A DNA stretch of 64,000 nucleotides from Hypoxylon rubiginosum (GCA_902806565.1 CADCXA010000066.1:1426001-1490000); one strand, 5' to 3'; positions 13,901 through 26,560 are shown, numbered from the stretch's first letter. Notes: a model not told the origin generated them from the letters alone. Program-made: numbers and translations.

Positions 13901-15541
13901 ACCGTGTCACCTTCGGTCTTCTACTCAACCTCAACTCGAATACATGCAGCCCTAGATCCTGCGACGCGTCACCGCCCCTTTTCTCCCTTGAGGCGTAGTA
14001 ATATGTACTACGAGCGACGACACACCGTGTAATCATTGAGCGTTGCCGTTGTTAAGGATTCGAGAGTTAAACACCTTCACACTACGACGAACCGCTTGGC
14101 CCTCGCCAGGTTTAGAAGTAAAAGGCAACCACGGCTACGGCTATGGCAAGCGGTACGGTCTTGTGGTCGGACGCCATACATTTATGCCGGCAGCGCCACT
14201 CTTTGTAGTCGCCATCACGCATACGCGTCTTTACATTATCATAACGACGATGACCACGTCGTGCCCTCATAGTCCTACAGCCACTGGTAGCCATAATACC
14301 CCGAAGCGCAAGGAAAAGACATCGTAGACACCCATCCACCACTAGATAAGTGTTCGAATACTTTGCCCTTAAAATACCAAGATACCGGTCGAAGGATCGT
14401 CCCGCTCGCACACCCTCGGCTAGCCAGGCCGATTACTTAAAGTCTCTAAGGTAAGGTAGACATCTGGGTTAGGTCTTTTTGCGTTCCTTACAGCCCAAGA
14501 TAAACGTGCACCTAGCACGAGGGTGTCATCGGTACCTCTATCGCTATGTCAGGTCTGGGCCTCACGTCATAATCAGAAGAAGTCTCAATGAGTATGTCTA
14601 TGTAGCTATCAAGAAAAATGAACGTAGATTGGTTGTCCATTATAATACCAGCGGAATAGTCATCGTGCGTCGCAGCGTAGGGATAGAAGTGCTTCGTGAT
14701 AATATCAGTACGTACCTCCTAAGAATACCAAGAGATGTTAAATGCAATACCTAGCTAGATGTATGAAGTAGCGAGGAGTACATATTTTCATTATGATTTG
14801 TTCGAGGCAATAGTGCACTGGATGTTACACGATGAGGAACTATGCCAAGTATACCATCTTGGAAAGGGGCTATACCTTCATTACGTAAGAAAGTTCAAAG
14901 GATAAAAAGGATATCAGTCTAACATAGGTAAAACATACATATCTAGGTACAATTACACGCTAGTGTAAGAAATTGAGAAGCCAAGGAAGATAAAACGGAG
15001 CGGACCGCAGGGTACCTGACGGGAGACGTTACAGGAAAGAAAGCATAATGTGCCAGTCAGTATAATTTGCTGGAAAGGAGATCGGAAAACTTATGAGATT
15101 AATAAATGAAAGAAAATGAGCAATATTATACAAATTTCGATAAGATGACTATTAAAATGGCGTTGTATCTGATGGAATGACAAGTAATATAATATTTGCA
15201 TGATTATTGAATAGGGGTAACTGAAATTCGAGCCTATCAATATGTATATGCACAATGTAAGCAGTGGAAAATAGAAAGGGAGTCGGCAACAAAAAATAAA
15301 AAATAATAATAACATAAGGAAGATGAGAAACGAAAACGTCTACACATACCTACGACCTATCATTGATTTATTTACTGCCTTCTATAGGGGTAGTCACTCA
15401 AGTTACATAGCAGGCAACAGCTGCCCTACGAGATCACATGAGACGAGCAGATATCGAATTGGGAGGGAAGTACCTATAGGTAGTGTGTATTTTACTATCT
15501 AGGTGCTTCGGGTCGAAAGATGGTTATCCTTTCGAAAACTC
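10921..15541. other. Gene-poor intergenic region with possible gene relic
   Basis: Balanced composition resumes at about 10921. No convincing intact gene. The stretch 13400-14330 has several adjacent open frames in different frames (described separately). From about 14.8 to 15.35 kb the DNA is A-rich and featureless. Confidence 0.55.
13425..14330 (+). pseudogene. Possible decayed coding region, family not recognised
   Basis: Three plus-strand open frames of 94-98 codons lie nearly head to tail in shifted frames (13425-13709, 13736-14032, 14043-14327). The first is rich in Arg, Ser, Tyr and Gln; the second in Ser, Thr and Pro; the third contains HGYGYGKRYG followed by a hydrophobic stretch. 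Such shifts could be the remains of one gene encoding a disordered N-terminus and a Gly/Tyr-rich hydrophobic C-terminus, broken by stops and frameshifts. The alternative is chance open frames in DNA poor in stop codons. I do not recognise any family, and no clear introns join the pieces. Confidence 0.2.
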
Positions 15542-15790
15542 AAAACGCTTGCTGTAAAAACGTTTGTGATGAGAACGCCAGCGGTAAAAGACTCTCGAAG
15601 CAAAGTCGCTTGTAGTAAAGTCGTCCGTGCTAAAAAGACATCTGCAGTAAATATTTCTGTTGTAAACCCTCCCCCGATTGCGGTAGAAACGCTTATGTAG
15701 AAACATCTGCGGTAAAGACGCTCGAGCAAAAGACTCTTGTAGCAAAACGCTTACGGGCAACACGAGGCCCAGTTGTGGACAACACGAGGT
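15542..15790. repeat. Degenerate 15-bp minisatellite, about 16 units
   Basis: Units follow a loose consensus AAARACGCTTGTGGT, most 14-16 bp long, for example AAAACGCTTGCTGT, AAAACGTTTGTGATG, AAAGTCGCTTGTAGT and AAAACGCTTACGGGC. The array ends with two copies of ACACGAGG about 20 bp apart. Because the unit is five codons long, the minus strand reads as pentapeptide-like repeats in short open frames (15499-15729 and 15524-15838), with a hydrophobic residue every fifth position. It lies just beyond the 3' end of the metallophosphoesterase gene. It may be plain satellite DNA or a remnant of a pentapeptide-repeat coding sequence. Confidence 0.65.
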
Positions 15791-15904
15791 CCAATCCCTC
15801 CTCTCCCCTATCCCGCGAGCATCGTCCCAGATATCCATTTAGCCCTGGCCGGATCGTAACTGACTTCCAACATTTTCTTGTTGTTCCAACCGCTCCGTTT
15901 AAAC

Positions 15905-16879
15905 CTATTGGTGGGGCAAATCGATATCGACCACCCACGGCATATGCGCGGGAAATTCCACCGTCGAGCCCTCAACGGCCGCGTTAACGAAGAGGGTCTG
16001 CCCCGGCCGCAAGGGCCTCTCGTCGTCGGCGCCGTGGCGCGCCGCCGCGTAGCCCCGGGCCTCGAGCGCGGCGCGGCGGTCCCGCTTCGCCCGCGCCGAG
16101 GCGACCGTGTCGAACCGCGTGGTGGTCAGCCCCGAGAGCTTCTCGACGACGACCGACTCGTCGTGGTCGATGTCGGCGAAGTGGTTGGCCGGCGCCTCGC
16201 CGACGTGCTCGCGCCACGTGGCCAGCTTGGCGCCCCAGCCCTCGTGGATGTGGCCGAAGCAGTGCAGCTTGGGCTGGGCGTGCGCGACGGCGCGGAAGAG
16301 GTTCGGGCAGCCCGCTCCCCGGCCCGAGGCTGTGAAGTCCATGACGCCGTGCGGGGGGCCGTGGGTGATGACCACGTCGACTCCTTTGGGGATGTCGAAG
16401 TTGTGTTGTTCTGGGGGGTAGTGGAAACCCCAGGAGTCATGTAGCGACGGTGTGAAAGGACTTGCGTAGACTGACAAGAGGGCGCCGTTGCTCAGTTCGA
16501 ACTGGTGAGTCCCTTCTTCGAGGACGTGGATCCCTTGGGCTTTCATATCTTCAAACATCTGTTTTGCTTCGCCGTAGTCACCATATTCTGTTCTGACAAG
16601 TGCCGGGTCCAAAGGCTCAGGGGCATTGGCGATGTTGTTTTTGAACGTGGGCACGTCCATGGTGAAGTCGTGGTTCCCGGGAATGACTAGCTTCAGTGGC
16701 GCTTCGATTTCTTGAAGTTGCTTTAGGGCGATGCGGAGCTCATCAATCTTTGATTCCTCCGTGAGGTCTCCGCAGTGAATAGCCACATCAACGGGTAAGT
16801 GACGAGCTGCATGGGGTATATCCGCGCCATGCGTATCGGAGATAACCAAAAACTTGGTTGTGACGCTGGTGGCATCCAT
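15905..16879 (-). CDS. Calcineurin-like metallophosphoesterase
   Basis: A single-exon gene encoding 324 residues. It belongs to the calcineurin-like (PF00149) metallophosphoesterase superfamily, whose members hydrolyse phosphomono- or diesters with a two-metal centre; the substrate is unknown. All metal-binding motifs are present: SDTH (D15, H17), GD (D38), GNHD (N69, H70), THGPP (H173) and GHIH (H210, H212). There is no signal peptide or membrane segment, so the protein is probably cytosolic. The ATG at 16877-16879 has A at -3 and sits just before the first motif, so the start is well supported. The length fits fungal MPPED/UDG-like single-domain relatives. The C-terminal half (15905-16400) is much more GC-rich than the N-terminal half. 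The gene is isolated, with more than 5 kb to the next gene on either side. Confidence 0.93.
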   Translation of the reverse strand: MDATSVTTKFLVISDTHGADIPHAARHLPVDVAIHCGDLTEESKIDELRIALKQLQEIEAPLKLVIPGNHDFTMDVPTFKNNIANAPEPLDPALVRTEYGDYGEAKQMFEDMKAQGIHVLEEGTHQFELSNGALLSVYASPFTPSLHDSWGFHYPPEQHNFDIPKGVDVVITHGPPHGVMDFTASGRGAGCPNLFRAVAHAQPKLHCFGHIHEGWGAKLATWREHVGEAPANHFADIDHDESVVVEKLSGLTTTRFDTVASARAKRDRRAALEARGYAAARHGADDERPLRPGQTLFVNAAVEGSTVEFPAHMPWVVDIDLPHQ

Positions 16880-19800
16880 TTTGAATCGGTGATCAAGTGA
16901 ATGGTTTTTTGGTGAGGTATTGTTGTTTGTAGTATAGCAATGTAAGTTGATTGCTAAGATATGGCCAATATCTGTGATGAAAGGCTGTGCTTTTTATGGT
17001 CTTTTTCGGTGGTGATATAGAATTGAATGTGATATTGATGGATAGTCTGAGAAGGAAGTTGGGAAGTTGGAAATATGGAAGAGATGGGAAGAGAGAATGG
17101 ATTGTTCAAATATGTACTCTGAATGAGAGAGTTCCATTGCGATCAAGCTTCGTCTATTTTAACTTGAAGAGAGTCTGAAACCACCGACAATTAGAAACTT
17201 CAATAATAAGTACCTATTTTACTCTCAAATAGACTATCGCGAACTCTTCCTGATGCTAGTGGACAGACCAATTCCAAACCTACCACCTACCTAGGTACTA
17301 CGTAGGATAAAGGTTGGGATCTGGTACGCAAGCGCAGGAAAATTTGTATAATGCTAAAATGTTCAGGTTTCAAATTATCAGTTAATAAAACACCCAGTCG
17401 AATTATGCTTCCGTCCGGCATTTTCTCACGTTTTGACGGCTAGCCGCGTAGTCCGGCCCCTTTATTCAGTCCCGGACGCCAAACGGACGATGGTCCAGCC
17501 ACAACCGGGAAAATGGACAGCACACAAGTCTGTGGCTGCTATGCTGCAGTGTGTGTGATACAACCGGACAGTTAATGGCGGGGATTACAATATGAGATCC
17601 GTTCACGCTAATCTCGACTAAACAATGCTTGCATACCTACCTGGTAGGCAGATAGGCCATGGCGTTGAAAAAGAAATGGTTGTGGGGGACGCACGGATTC
17701 CCAGATTGACAGTTTCTTGAATGTCGTGTTACCAACCTGTTTCTCATTACGAACCAGTACTATTGCTTTTTTCCCCCATTTTGGTTCATCTCTCAAGGAT
17801 TGACCGTACATCAACCAAAACCCCCAATATCCATGTAAGACGTTTACTACGCAAGGCAAATAGTGAGCAATGAACTATGAAATACTCTGTGTAGTAGCTA
17901 CAAATCCCTCTTCCGATAACAACATATCGGAGGCGAGTGTGCCAGGACACATTTAACACACAACCCACCCTGCCAACGTTGAAACCCCCATGCAGACATA
18001 ACTTGACGCCACCTAAAAATCCGGCATCCTACACTCGGAGCCGAGTTTAGCGAAAGATACGTAAATCGTCGTCCAGTACCTAGGTACCTAACCTGTTCCA
18101 GTCCAGTTCTTGGTAGACCCTTGACAAGGAGACCGGATCCATCCAAATCAGGCCTAATTAAATATGATATGATGCCTGGTAGTACCCCGGTCGAATCTCC
18201 CCATATGTAGCCGCCTACATGCGGTAGGATATCTAGCTGGGATATAGTCATAAGTAGGTGGACAGGGTTTCCGAGGCAGGGGTCCATATCAGCTTCAATT
18301 CATCTACCCCACGACACAATTGTCAGAAAAGGGACCCAAGGACACTGTGACGGTTTAAGAATAAAGGGGTAACATGCTGACTAGAGAAGTAAAATCGCTG
18401 ACGGAAAGTAGATACGATCGCTGAGTAAGAGATAGGTACAATCACCGTAAGAGATTTAAACGCCGATCACGAAAGCATGACTGCCGGAACAATATGGGAG
18501 GTCAGAATGGGCTGGTCCTTTTACTGGCAGGAAAGAGAACGGCGATTTATACAAGGACAAGGATAACAACAAAGATAAACAGACGAGATAGCCATAGCAA
18601 CTAAACACATATGCCGCTGAACCTCCGGACATGCAGCAGGGGTAGCCTAAACCTGGTTCTGTAGCGCGCGTCTCGGGGAGCTACATTAGATCACAATATG
18701 ATGAGCCGCAAAAAGTGGTAGCCAAGGACGGGACGTTCCGTATTCGAGGAAAGACCTTGGAATAGCGCGGCACTATTCATGTGGACGAACGGTCTGCTGT
18801 CAGCGTGACGTAGTAAAATTTGGGTTGCAAGCGGTCTATCAAGGTAGCTATTTGGTTTACTTTGCATATCTTTGATTTTCACCGGTTTCCTTCCCGCTAA
18901 CTATGTTAGCAATAGCGACTGACTAAGAAAGGGAGGTGATCTCAACAAGCCCCGAGAATCTCGCGGGTGGAAATATTGTGTATGAAAAGCGGAATGGCCT
19001 ACTTCCCTAGTTCCCCTCGACATCCTCCTATTAACAAAATCTATCTCGCCGTGACCACTTGGAACCGCCATACCCTAGTTCCTCATACTTTTATAACGTT
19101 ATAACCTACATGGCATGCAATTGGGGATAGAGAAGGACGGGATTTCCGTTGTTCTGACCTTCCAAAAGAGTAGTAGATCGTGGGAGGGTGTATCGGACCT
19201 CTTGAATTGCTTTCTAGCCTCACGGATGATACTCCCAGAGATAGAAACGTCCAACTTAGGTAATGCCATAAAGAAGCCGATCCAACACACCGTATATTCT
19301 CCAGCTGAATTCAAGGCTAAACATTGTCTACTCTATTCGTGTTTAGATAACCCCTCTCCTGCAGCTATTACACCGCCCCTTTTACGATGACTTCACCCGC
19401 GACCCCTCGAGATCTGGCGGACTCTCCAAGTAGGTCTTCACGTGCGCTCATGGGGTTCCCGGGTTCCCCGGAAGGTTCGCATTTCCCAATCCGTCTAGTT
19501 TCTGCAACCACTCACCTCCTTGCCGCATGTCTTTAACCTTGGGCTGACCATTTTACCGCCCTTTACCGAGCAAAGCAGCTTCCTGGGTGCCCCCTCTTAG
19601 TATTGAAGAATCTTTATCCATCCAATGCACCATGCAAGTCATATCGGGGTCTCAAACGGCTCACCCCCACCATATAGCGTAAGCCATGCTGGCGGGGCTT
19701 TCCCCGGCGCGGGAGGAAGATTTTGGGTAACCCAAGTCTGACCTGACGAGAGCCCTACTAGCACTCCGGCTAGGAACTTCGGTATTACTTTCTTCTACCG

Positions 19801-22471
19801 ACCAGATAAAAAGATGACAAAGTAAGCCGATAGTACAGAGCGTTTTAATAAGAAGCGGCTGAAGTTACTCACTAGCGTTTCAGGTGCGGCACAACGTACC
19901 TGATACGACCTGACCTACCTGACACCATTAATCAGCCTCGAAGCCTTCGCTTGCTGTATCTAGGAGGTCAAAAAGGACGATCAAGTAGATATAATCTAGT
20001 TTTTGCTATGATGTCGTCTTCCATTGGTCGAGTCGAACCTAGGCGAACTACTATTTCAGGGGGGCATACCAGCCAGCCATGGACGTGTTTTGACCTAGCC
20101 TCAAAGCTCTCCAGCATCTCAGACAACATAAATTCGGCCCAGGCGACATAAACCTGAACGTATATTCTCCATGTCTCTAGCCTCTACGCTGAATTGGTCT
20201 TTAACGTCTTCTGACAACATCCGTACAACATCCCCGAAGATCCTTAGTTGCCCTAGGGCGACACCATTCGACAGCCACCGCGCGGACGTCCAAGGACAAC
20301 TCCCTTGGGCGTATAGTGGTTTTTATTTTGTTAGATAGGACATTGATTGCTGTCATGAGGTACGTGGTCAAGGAACTCTCAGTTTAGAGAACCATCCTTC
20401 CGCTAATAATCGTCCAATAGCTATCATCCAACCGACGGCACCGGAGCGATGCCGTTAACCGAAGATGCCCTTACAACTTTGGGCCGGGGCGATCGGGCAA
20501 GGGAGAGAATGCTAGAAACGTACGTTGGGCAGAGTTCGAAAGCGTACGGGAAGCGGGTGGAACACACGCCCAACGCCCGCAAGTCACAGAAGTCGAAGAA
20601 AAAGTCGATGAAGAAGAAGATCAACAGCCTCGACCCAAGGCTTCCGCATTGAAAAGAGAGACGGAGCGTTTAGAGTTGCCTAAAAAAGACTTGATTGCTG
20701 ACCGCTCGATCGCCCGATAAACACCAAGGTCTCCTGAATCTATGACGCTTCTTCCCCCCCTTGTAGATAGAACTTAGCATTGACCGCCCATCGCACACGC
20801 GAGACGCTTCTCTAAGTCTATAACCTCGAAGCCTACTCTCATAAGCCCCGAATTATTGACGAGGCACTTTTGCAGTCGGAAAGATACGGGACTGTTCAGA
20901 AATATTCTAGAACGGCCACGCGCATATGCCTCGGCGCAACAGAAAAGTCGGAACCAGCAAGAGTGATTAGCCAGGTTGCCATTATCGGATGACACCCCCG
21001 CAGCCAGGATCTTCGCAGGGAGAGCTTAAGCTCAGGGTGTAATGCAACCTGTACCCAGGTATGCAGCTGTCCAGACAGGCCAGGTAGCGAGCGAGCGCTG
21101 GATAGCAGCGCCTCTTTTCTATTCCAGTCTTGCCCCCTTGTCTGCTCCAAAAGCCAAGATGTCACTATACAGTAACTGAACCAAGTGCCCAACGAACTAG
21201 AACCCCTGCCTTAGATACTTAGTGGTAGAGAATGCATACCGCACATCTCGCACAGGGTATGGCGGTCTAGGGCTTCGCCTAGGGCATCTCGCAGTGGTCT
21301 TTGGTCTTGTACAGGAATTAATGCGGGGGACTCGAGAGATACCAGTGGGAGAAGCACTTTGACGTGTAACCAGCCCAATATCTTGGCTTGGCAGGTGCCG
21401 AGTGATCACCTATACATTTCTTTCCCCTTCCCTCTCGCAGCTCGGCTCTGTAGCTAGTTCGAGTCTCGATTCATGTGCTGCAGTGATTCCCAACGGCCAC
21501 CGATTTGGCTTTAGGTGAAGGAACGAATTACACCCATTTTCCGCTACCTCAACCCCTAACTTCAAAAAAAACGGACATGGAAGAAAGGTGAGATTTTCTG
21601 CATGCATCTGCGCACCATACACATCGTCATACATAGGATGTACCCAACTGTCGAAAATATCCATACACCCTGTGGCCTTATGCATCCCCCAACCCCAGAA
21701 GCCCTATTTCTCATATCTATTCCCGGGTCATGTGGCCGTCGAAGGAATACGTCTAGGAGGATCATATACTGCAGATCTATTTAGCTATTACAACCGTAGC
21801 CTGGTCGCTGGTCGCTGGTCGCTGGTCGCTGGTCGCAGCGTGCTGGTAAACGACCAAGTATCTCGCATGATAGGCGGTCTTTATCTTCGTGTTAACTCCA
21901 GCCAAGCCCCTTTCAAGACATCCTGCGACATCCAGAGAATCGCCTGAAGAATCGCCTGATGCAAGGCATAATCTGCCTCCTTTAACAGCACCAATAGCTC
22001 TTCGCAGTCTATAATACCTCAGCCGCGAAAGGGGGCGTACCGCCGAAACGATCCTTCAGGAAGTCAAGATGACATATTGGGTCGCAAGTATTCTCGTTTC
22101 CAGTTATCGTGAAGAAGCGCGGAAAGGGCATTCGTGAGTTGATTCCTTTCGTCTCCCCCCCTGTCCTTGTTCGCCCTTCATTCACGTCGGTCCAATCCGC
22201 GCTCACTGTCTCGTCGCCCGCGACCCGAGGCCCACAACCACGCAAGGCAGCACAAAACAGAATAGCAGTGATTGGGCTATAGCAAAGGTTGCCTCTTTTC
22301 TGGTAGCATCAGGCGAGAAGGAGGCTCGCGCCCTGATAAAGTAGTCGTACTGGGTCTCTAGGGCTCATAAAGCGGGCTCCCGCTCCCTCTTTGACCTCTT
22401 CCTTCAGCATTGAGAAGCATCTGTCGTATGACTTTTCGATTACTAAATCATTATCTAAGCCAAGTTAGATC
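16880..22471. other. Gene-poor intergenic region
   Basis: The first few hundred bases include the promoter of the minus-strand metallophosphoesterase. After that I find no supportable gene. A 67-codon frame at 20449-20652 ends in a lysine-rich tail but has no recognised domain or upstream continuation. A 7-bp tandem array (21802-21836) and TACCTAGGTA palindromes (17288, 18077) are the visible sequence features. Confidence 0.55.
21802..21836. repeat. 7-bp tandem repeat TGGTCGC x5
   Basis: Five perfect head-to-tail copies of TGGTCGC. Probably a simple variable-number repeat in non-coding DNA. Confidence 0.9.
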
Positions 22472-23497
22472 ATGCCAGACGATCGTCGGACGCGCAGCAC
22501 GAGGACGCACACCTCGTCCACCGGCGGCTCATCTCATGGGCACAAACGCCGGGGTCGACAGAATCCCCGCGGACCACCTAGCGGACTTCCTCGTGAATAC
22601 ATCAACGCTCACCCGAACTCGCAAAATGAAAACGGGTCTGCCACAAGCCAAGTGGGCTTGGCTGGTAACCCGTATGCCTCTCCAGACGCTGGTGATACTG
22701 GTGTCGTCGACACTCAGGATGGCCCCGGAATGACTGCGAGCTCGGCATCTACAGCCGACTATGAATCAAGCGGAATGATCCACAGCGATGATACGTTCGG
22801 CTCGTCTGCGTATAATAATCCATTCTATTCCGCCGTGCCGCCGGAAGAAGATGACACCCCCGTCGCGGTAACATACCAACGGCACCCCGAGAGTTATTAT
22901 TCGTACCCACCAGACAACCCGATGGCCTCGTATTCGACTTCCGAGCAGCCACCGTTATATTCGACAGCGCTCACGAGCGGCTCTCCCCCGCAATACTACT
23001 CGAGTAGTGGCTACCAGGCCTTCGACTCGGATAATAACATAGTTTCGCATGCCGCCGCTCAGGATGACTACACAAGCTCCGGTGCTGCTGGCGCCGTGCC
23101 GATGACCTCTCCGCCACCAAGCTTCGGTACTTGGAATAATGGCAACGGCGGGGGAGCTCCAATCGGTCAGGAGCCGGCCCCGGATGGCCACTACGACAGA
23201 GGCCGGGCCGGCTCGGGTGACTCTGGTACCTCCACCCAGGTCGTCCGAGGTTCCGTCACGTAAGTCTGCCTATGCCCAACGATGATGATGAGAACCGTTG
23301 ACCTAACCCCTTAAAGGGATTTTCCGGGGCAGACTCATCAAGAAGACGCGCTAGACCGACCCGAGGGAGAACAGATCAACCACGAGGATTTTATGTCTGA
23401 ACGGTTCATAAATAATAATGAGACACCATGGAGCGCCTGGAGCGCAAAAGGAACCTATGAATACGACGCGTCGCCTGATCACAATGACATGAACTAA
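22472..23497 (+). CDS. Disordered Ser/Gly/Pro/Tyr-rich protein, function unknown
   Basis: Two exons, 22472-23259 and 23317-23497 (TAA), encode 322 residues. The 57-nt intron (23260-23316) has a GTAAGT donor, a CCTAAC branch site and an AAG acceptor, and its removal keeps the frame. The start ATG has A at -3 and follows a pyrimidine-containing leader. The N-terminus is basic (RRTRSTRT... then KRRGRQ), which could act as a nuclear signal. The middle is low-complexity and rich in Ser, Gly, Pro, Tyr and Asn. The C-terminal exon is acidic with a short aromatic patch (ETPWSAWSAKGTYEYD) that looks more conserved in style. There is no signal peptide, membrane segment or known domain. I do not recognise the family. 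The regular third positions and clean intron support a real gene. Confidence 0.7.
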
Positions 23498-23612
23498 GAT
23501 GAAGAGGGCGAGTCCACTTGGTGAGCCTAGATTCTCGATAATCGATGGCTTTCTCTACCCTCCTACTCCTAGAGTTAGGCAGACCGTGGGAACGAACGTT
23601 AGGAAACTGGCG

Positions 23613-23638
23613 CCCATCATCCCTGGACGGATGATGGG
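23613..23638 (+). other. Perfect 10-bp stem hairpin in the 3' flank
   Basis: CCCATCATCC and GGATGATGGG pair perfectly around a 6-nt loop (CTGGAC). It lies about 115 bp after the stop codon of the gene at 22472-23497, so it is probably in its 3' UTR or just beyond. It could shape the mRNA end; no function is shown. Confidence 0.6.
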
Positions 23639-26379
23639 TTTGTTTGAAATGTAAGGAAGGATACTGTGTAAACTTGTCAGAAGGTCGAAATATGCTATGC
23701 AGGGCGTGACATGATGGACGACAGGATGGTCTTTTTCAGATATCTTTAATTATCCAAAAGTTTTCAACCTTGAGAAATTCACCAGGCGGACTTGAAGCCC
23801 GCCACCACCAATATAAAGCAAATATTTTCAGTGCCCGACGTTTTCTCGCCACTAGTCACCATACACCGCTTAGACACGGTGATGCCGTACCTAAGCAGCT
23901 GAAAACGTATTCTCTTCGCGTCCACTGGGTAAGACAGAACCTCCCATACCACGAGTAAGAATCGTCGCAGGGGCTACGCGAATTTAGACATGAATCAGCT
24001 CCTCGGCAAATGACTGGCTGTGCCGATCCATAAGCCCGATAGTCTATCCAACATAGCCCAATAGGCTTCCCACACTTCTTATAAGACTGTCACATGTATT
24101 TGCGCACTCTGCGACAGCTTGATCCAAACAGTTCGATCGCGCAGGACTATGTTTCAAAAGGGGCAAGAACGCAATCTTTTGGAGAATTTTTATCCCCCTG
24201 AGTGGTGTGAAAATATATGTAAGCCACGTCTTCTGAACGCCACTATGGCAAGGTGATGGTGGTTAACTCAGCCACCAAGACTGGCGAAAATTGAAGATCA
24301 GCCAATGAGGTAAGATATCACCGAACTCAGCCTCTTGTGTCGTAATGCGATCTTCGATAGGGGAGGAATATTGGACGGCAATTCCGCCCGTATTTCAGGA
24401 AGCATCTTCCCTTGGAAATAGCAGGGAACTCCCTTGACGGAGTAAATGCGTAACTATACGTCGTAAAGAAAACCGGCGAGGTAGAGCTTCGGTGTTTTCC
24501 GCTTGGTTGGCTGGCTCTGCGACTGTGGATATGGATCCACGATGAAGGAAATACGTCCAAGATAAAAATGGAAATATATTTCCGTCTAGCCGGTAGTCTT
24601 CACGTATTATGAGGAAGTAAATATTGTTAAGGCATAGGAAGGAAACACTAGGTAGGTAAGGAGGCTGTTAGCGACGAGCGACGAGGTCTGGGCTGCTTAT
24701 AACAAGCTTGAAGTGTCAAGGGAATTGAAGAACGGTACCTTAAATTAGAACATGAGGTTTGATTAAACTCATGCCGGAGTAGTGAGTGGAGCCAATAGAT
24801 CTCCCGAGCTCCGCCAGCATTCCCGTCCAAGGTTCATGGGGGCCGGAAGAGATCCTAGTAACATGATGTGCATACAAAACAAACCCCCTGGTAACCCAAC
24901 CCCTTCCGAGTTTCTGTGGTGGGACCGCTGCTACTTTGAAACTGGGGAAATCTTGCACTGGCTGTTTCTATTTCAATCCCTCTGCCTAAAGAGACAATCA
25001 AGGATGGATCGTAGAACGATTCACAACATTGCCTATCGCCCGAGTACAATGAACGACACTTGGCGGGGACACCCGAGTTAAGAAAAAACACCGGAAATAT
25101 ACTGACCACTGATATACCCACTACCATCAATGGAGACAACTTCGTTAGTGAGAATCTTAGAGACCAAACAGGATGCGATAACTTACCTTGTTAGAATATC
25201 AATACTTACCTACTTGGGTGTCTGGTATAGTCCTGTTCCTCAACTCTCTACGATCCCCGGTTAGTTAGATATCGACGACCTTAATTTGGATCTGGACGCC
25301 GACACGAGGAACTTGAACAGAGTCACGAGATCTAGCTAACTAGATACGGTGCTCAGTGGTCCAAAGATTTAGGGACGAAGCTGTATATCTACCTGCTAGG
25401 TTCGCAGGAACATGCCGATTTCCGAAACTGGGAATGGCTTCTCACTAACTTGCAAGATATTATTTTTAGCTGGATACTCCAGACTATAATTAAAGGGATG
25501 GATCAGTGTATTATTACCAAGGGGTTACAAGAATGAAGAAAGGAGTATGCCATGATATATCCACGAGACAAGAAACTTGGCCTCGAGGAAAAACATGGCG
25601 ATTCTTACCACGACTTCGCCAGATATACCTCTACAAGCGAACCTAGTAAGAATCTACACAAGACGAAAGAAATCATAAACTCATAACTAACCTGACTAAG
25701 TATAGGGAACGAGTAAATATACCTAGCGTGTAGGCCCTTGCTGCCTTTATACTAGTGCCAAGCATCGTGAGTCACATCTCACCGATACGCAAGAGATGAA
25801 GCCGGAAACATAACGTGGCATAATAGCCTCTTCGGATATACGCCGAGGAGTGGGGAATTCATTCTATTCTTTTCCATCTCGTATTTCTTCAGAGCAAATG
25901 AGAACCCTTGATCAACTTGATGACCCACAGAGCTGACTCCCAGGACTACCTGGGTACCCTCTACAGACTTGAGCCTCAGATATCCAATAGGCTATTATTA
26001 ATTCATAAGTGAAGGCGATACGACAGTTGCTAGGGACAGCTAGTTGTGAACGATATCATGCCTAACTACCTAGGTATGTACTCTGCTACTGTATTAACTC
26101 CGATTAGACAGCTCTATCCTTGGGGGTTATAAGTAGAATTTAACAAAAATGAAAATTCCAAAATTAGGATATTGGATTTAAGAATGGGTTTAATTACCAA
26201 GGTCTACCTACATGATAATAAGTTGAGTGCTGTTCGATGCTGGCTTAACCTAATACTTGATGAAAAAATAACTATTATGCACTAAGTGAAACTTCTGCCT
26301 AGAGTTTTTTTATAATGCAACAAACCGTTTCCCATTAACGTTAGATCCCCACTTAGACTTCTCCCCAATTGCAAGGCCA
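23639..26379. other. Intergenic region without supportable gene
   Basis: Open frames here are short, and the 99-codon frame at 24782 begins with GTG and has no domain. From about 25.5 to 26.3 kb the DNA is moderately AT-rich. A TACCTAGGTA palindrome lies at 26067-26076. Nothing else is seen. Confidence 0.5.
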
Positions 26380-26454
26380 CCCCCTGGGCGGCACAGTAGC
26401 CCGGAGTTTCCGGAAGCCTCACCCTCACCCTTATACCTAAATGCCCCTATTCGC

Positions 26455-26560
26455 AAGCTCGCGCGCGTCGGCGGAGGACGAATTTTTTGCTCCTCGGCTC
26501 GCTTCGCTCGCCTCCGTCGCAAAAAATCCGCCCTCCGCCTCCCGCGCGCTCACCTAAAAG
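26455..26560. repeat. GC-rich imperfect inverted repeat
   Basis: A left arm beginning CGCGCGTCGGCGGAGG and ending in TTTTTTGC pairs, with a few mismatches, with a right arm starting GCAAAAAATCCGCC and ending CCCGCGCG. The arms are about 30 bp and the loop contains GCTCGCTTCGCTCGC. It resembles the end or core of a non-autonomous repeat element. It could also be a structured RNA or a strong hairpin. Confidence 0.55.

Noticed and set aside
15878..16444. 188-codon plus-strand frame
   Set aside because: It is the antisense shadow of the GC-rich part of the metallophosphoesterase gene, which has all catalytic motifs on the other strand.
20449..20652. 67-codon frame with lysine-rich tail
   Set aside because: Short, without domain, leader or intron evidence; could be a relic but cannot be supported.
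24782..25081. 99-codon plus-strand frame
   Set aside because: Starts with GTG, no domain or conserved pattern, and no supporting splice signals.
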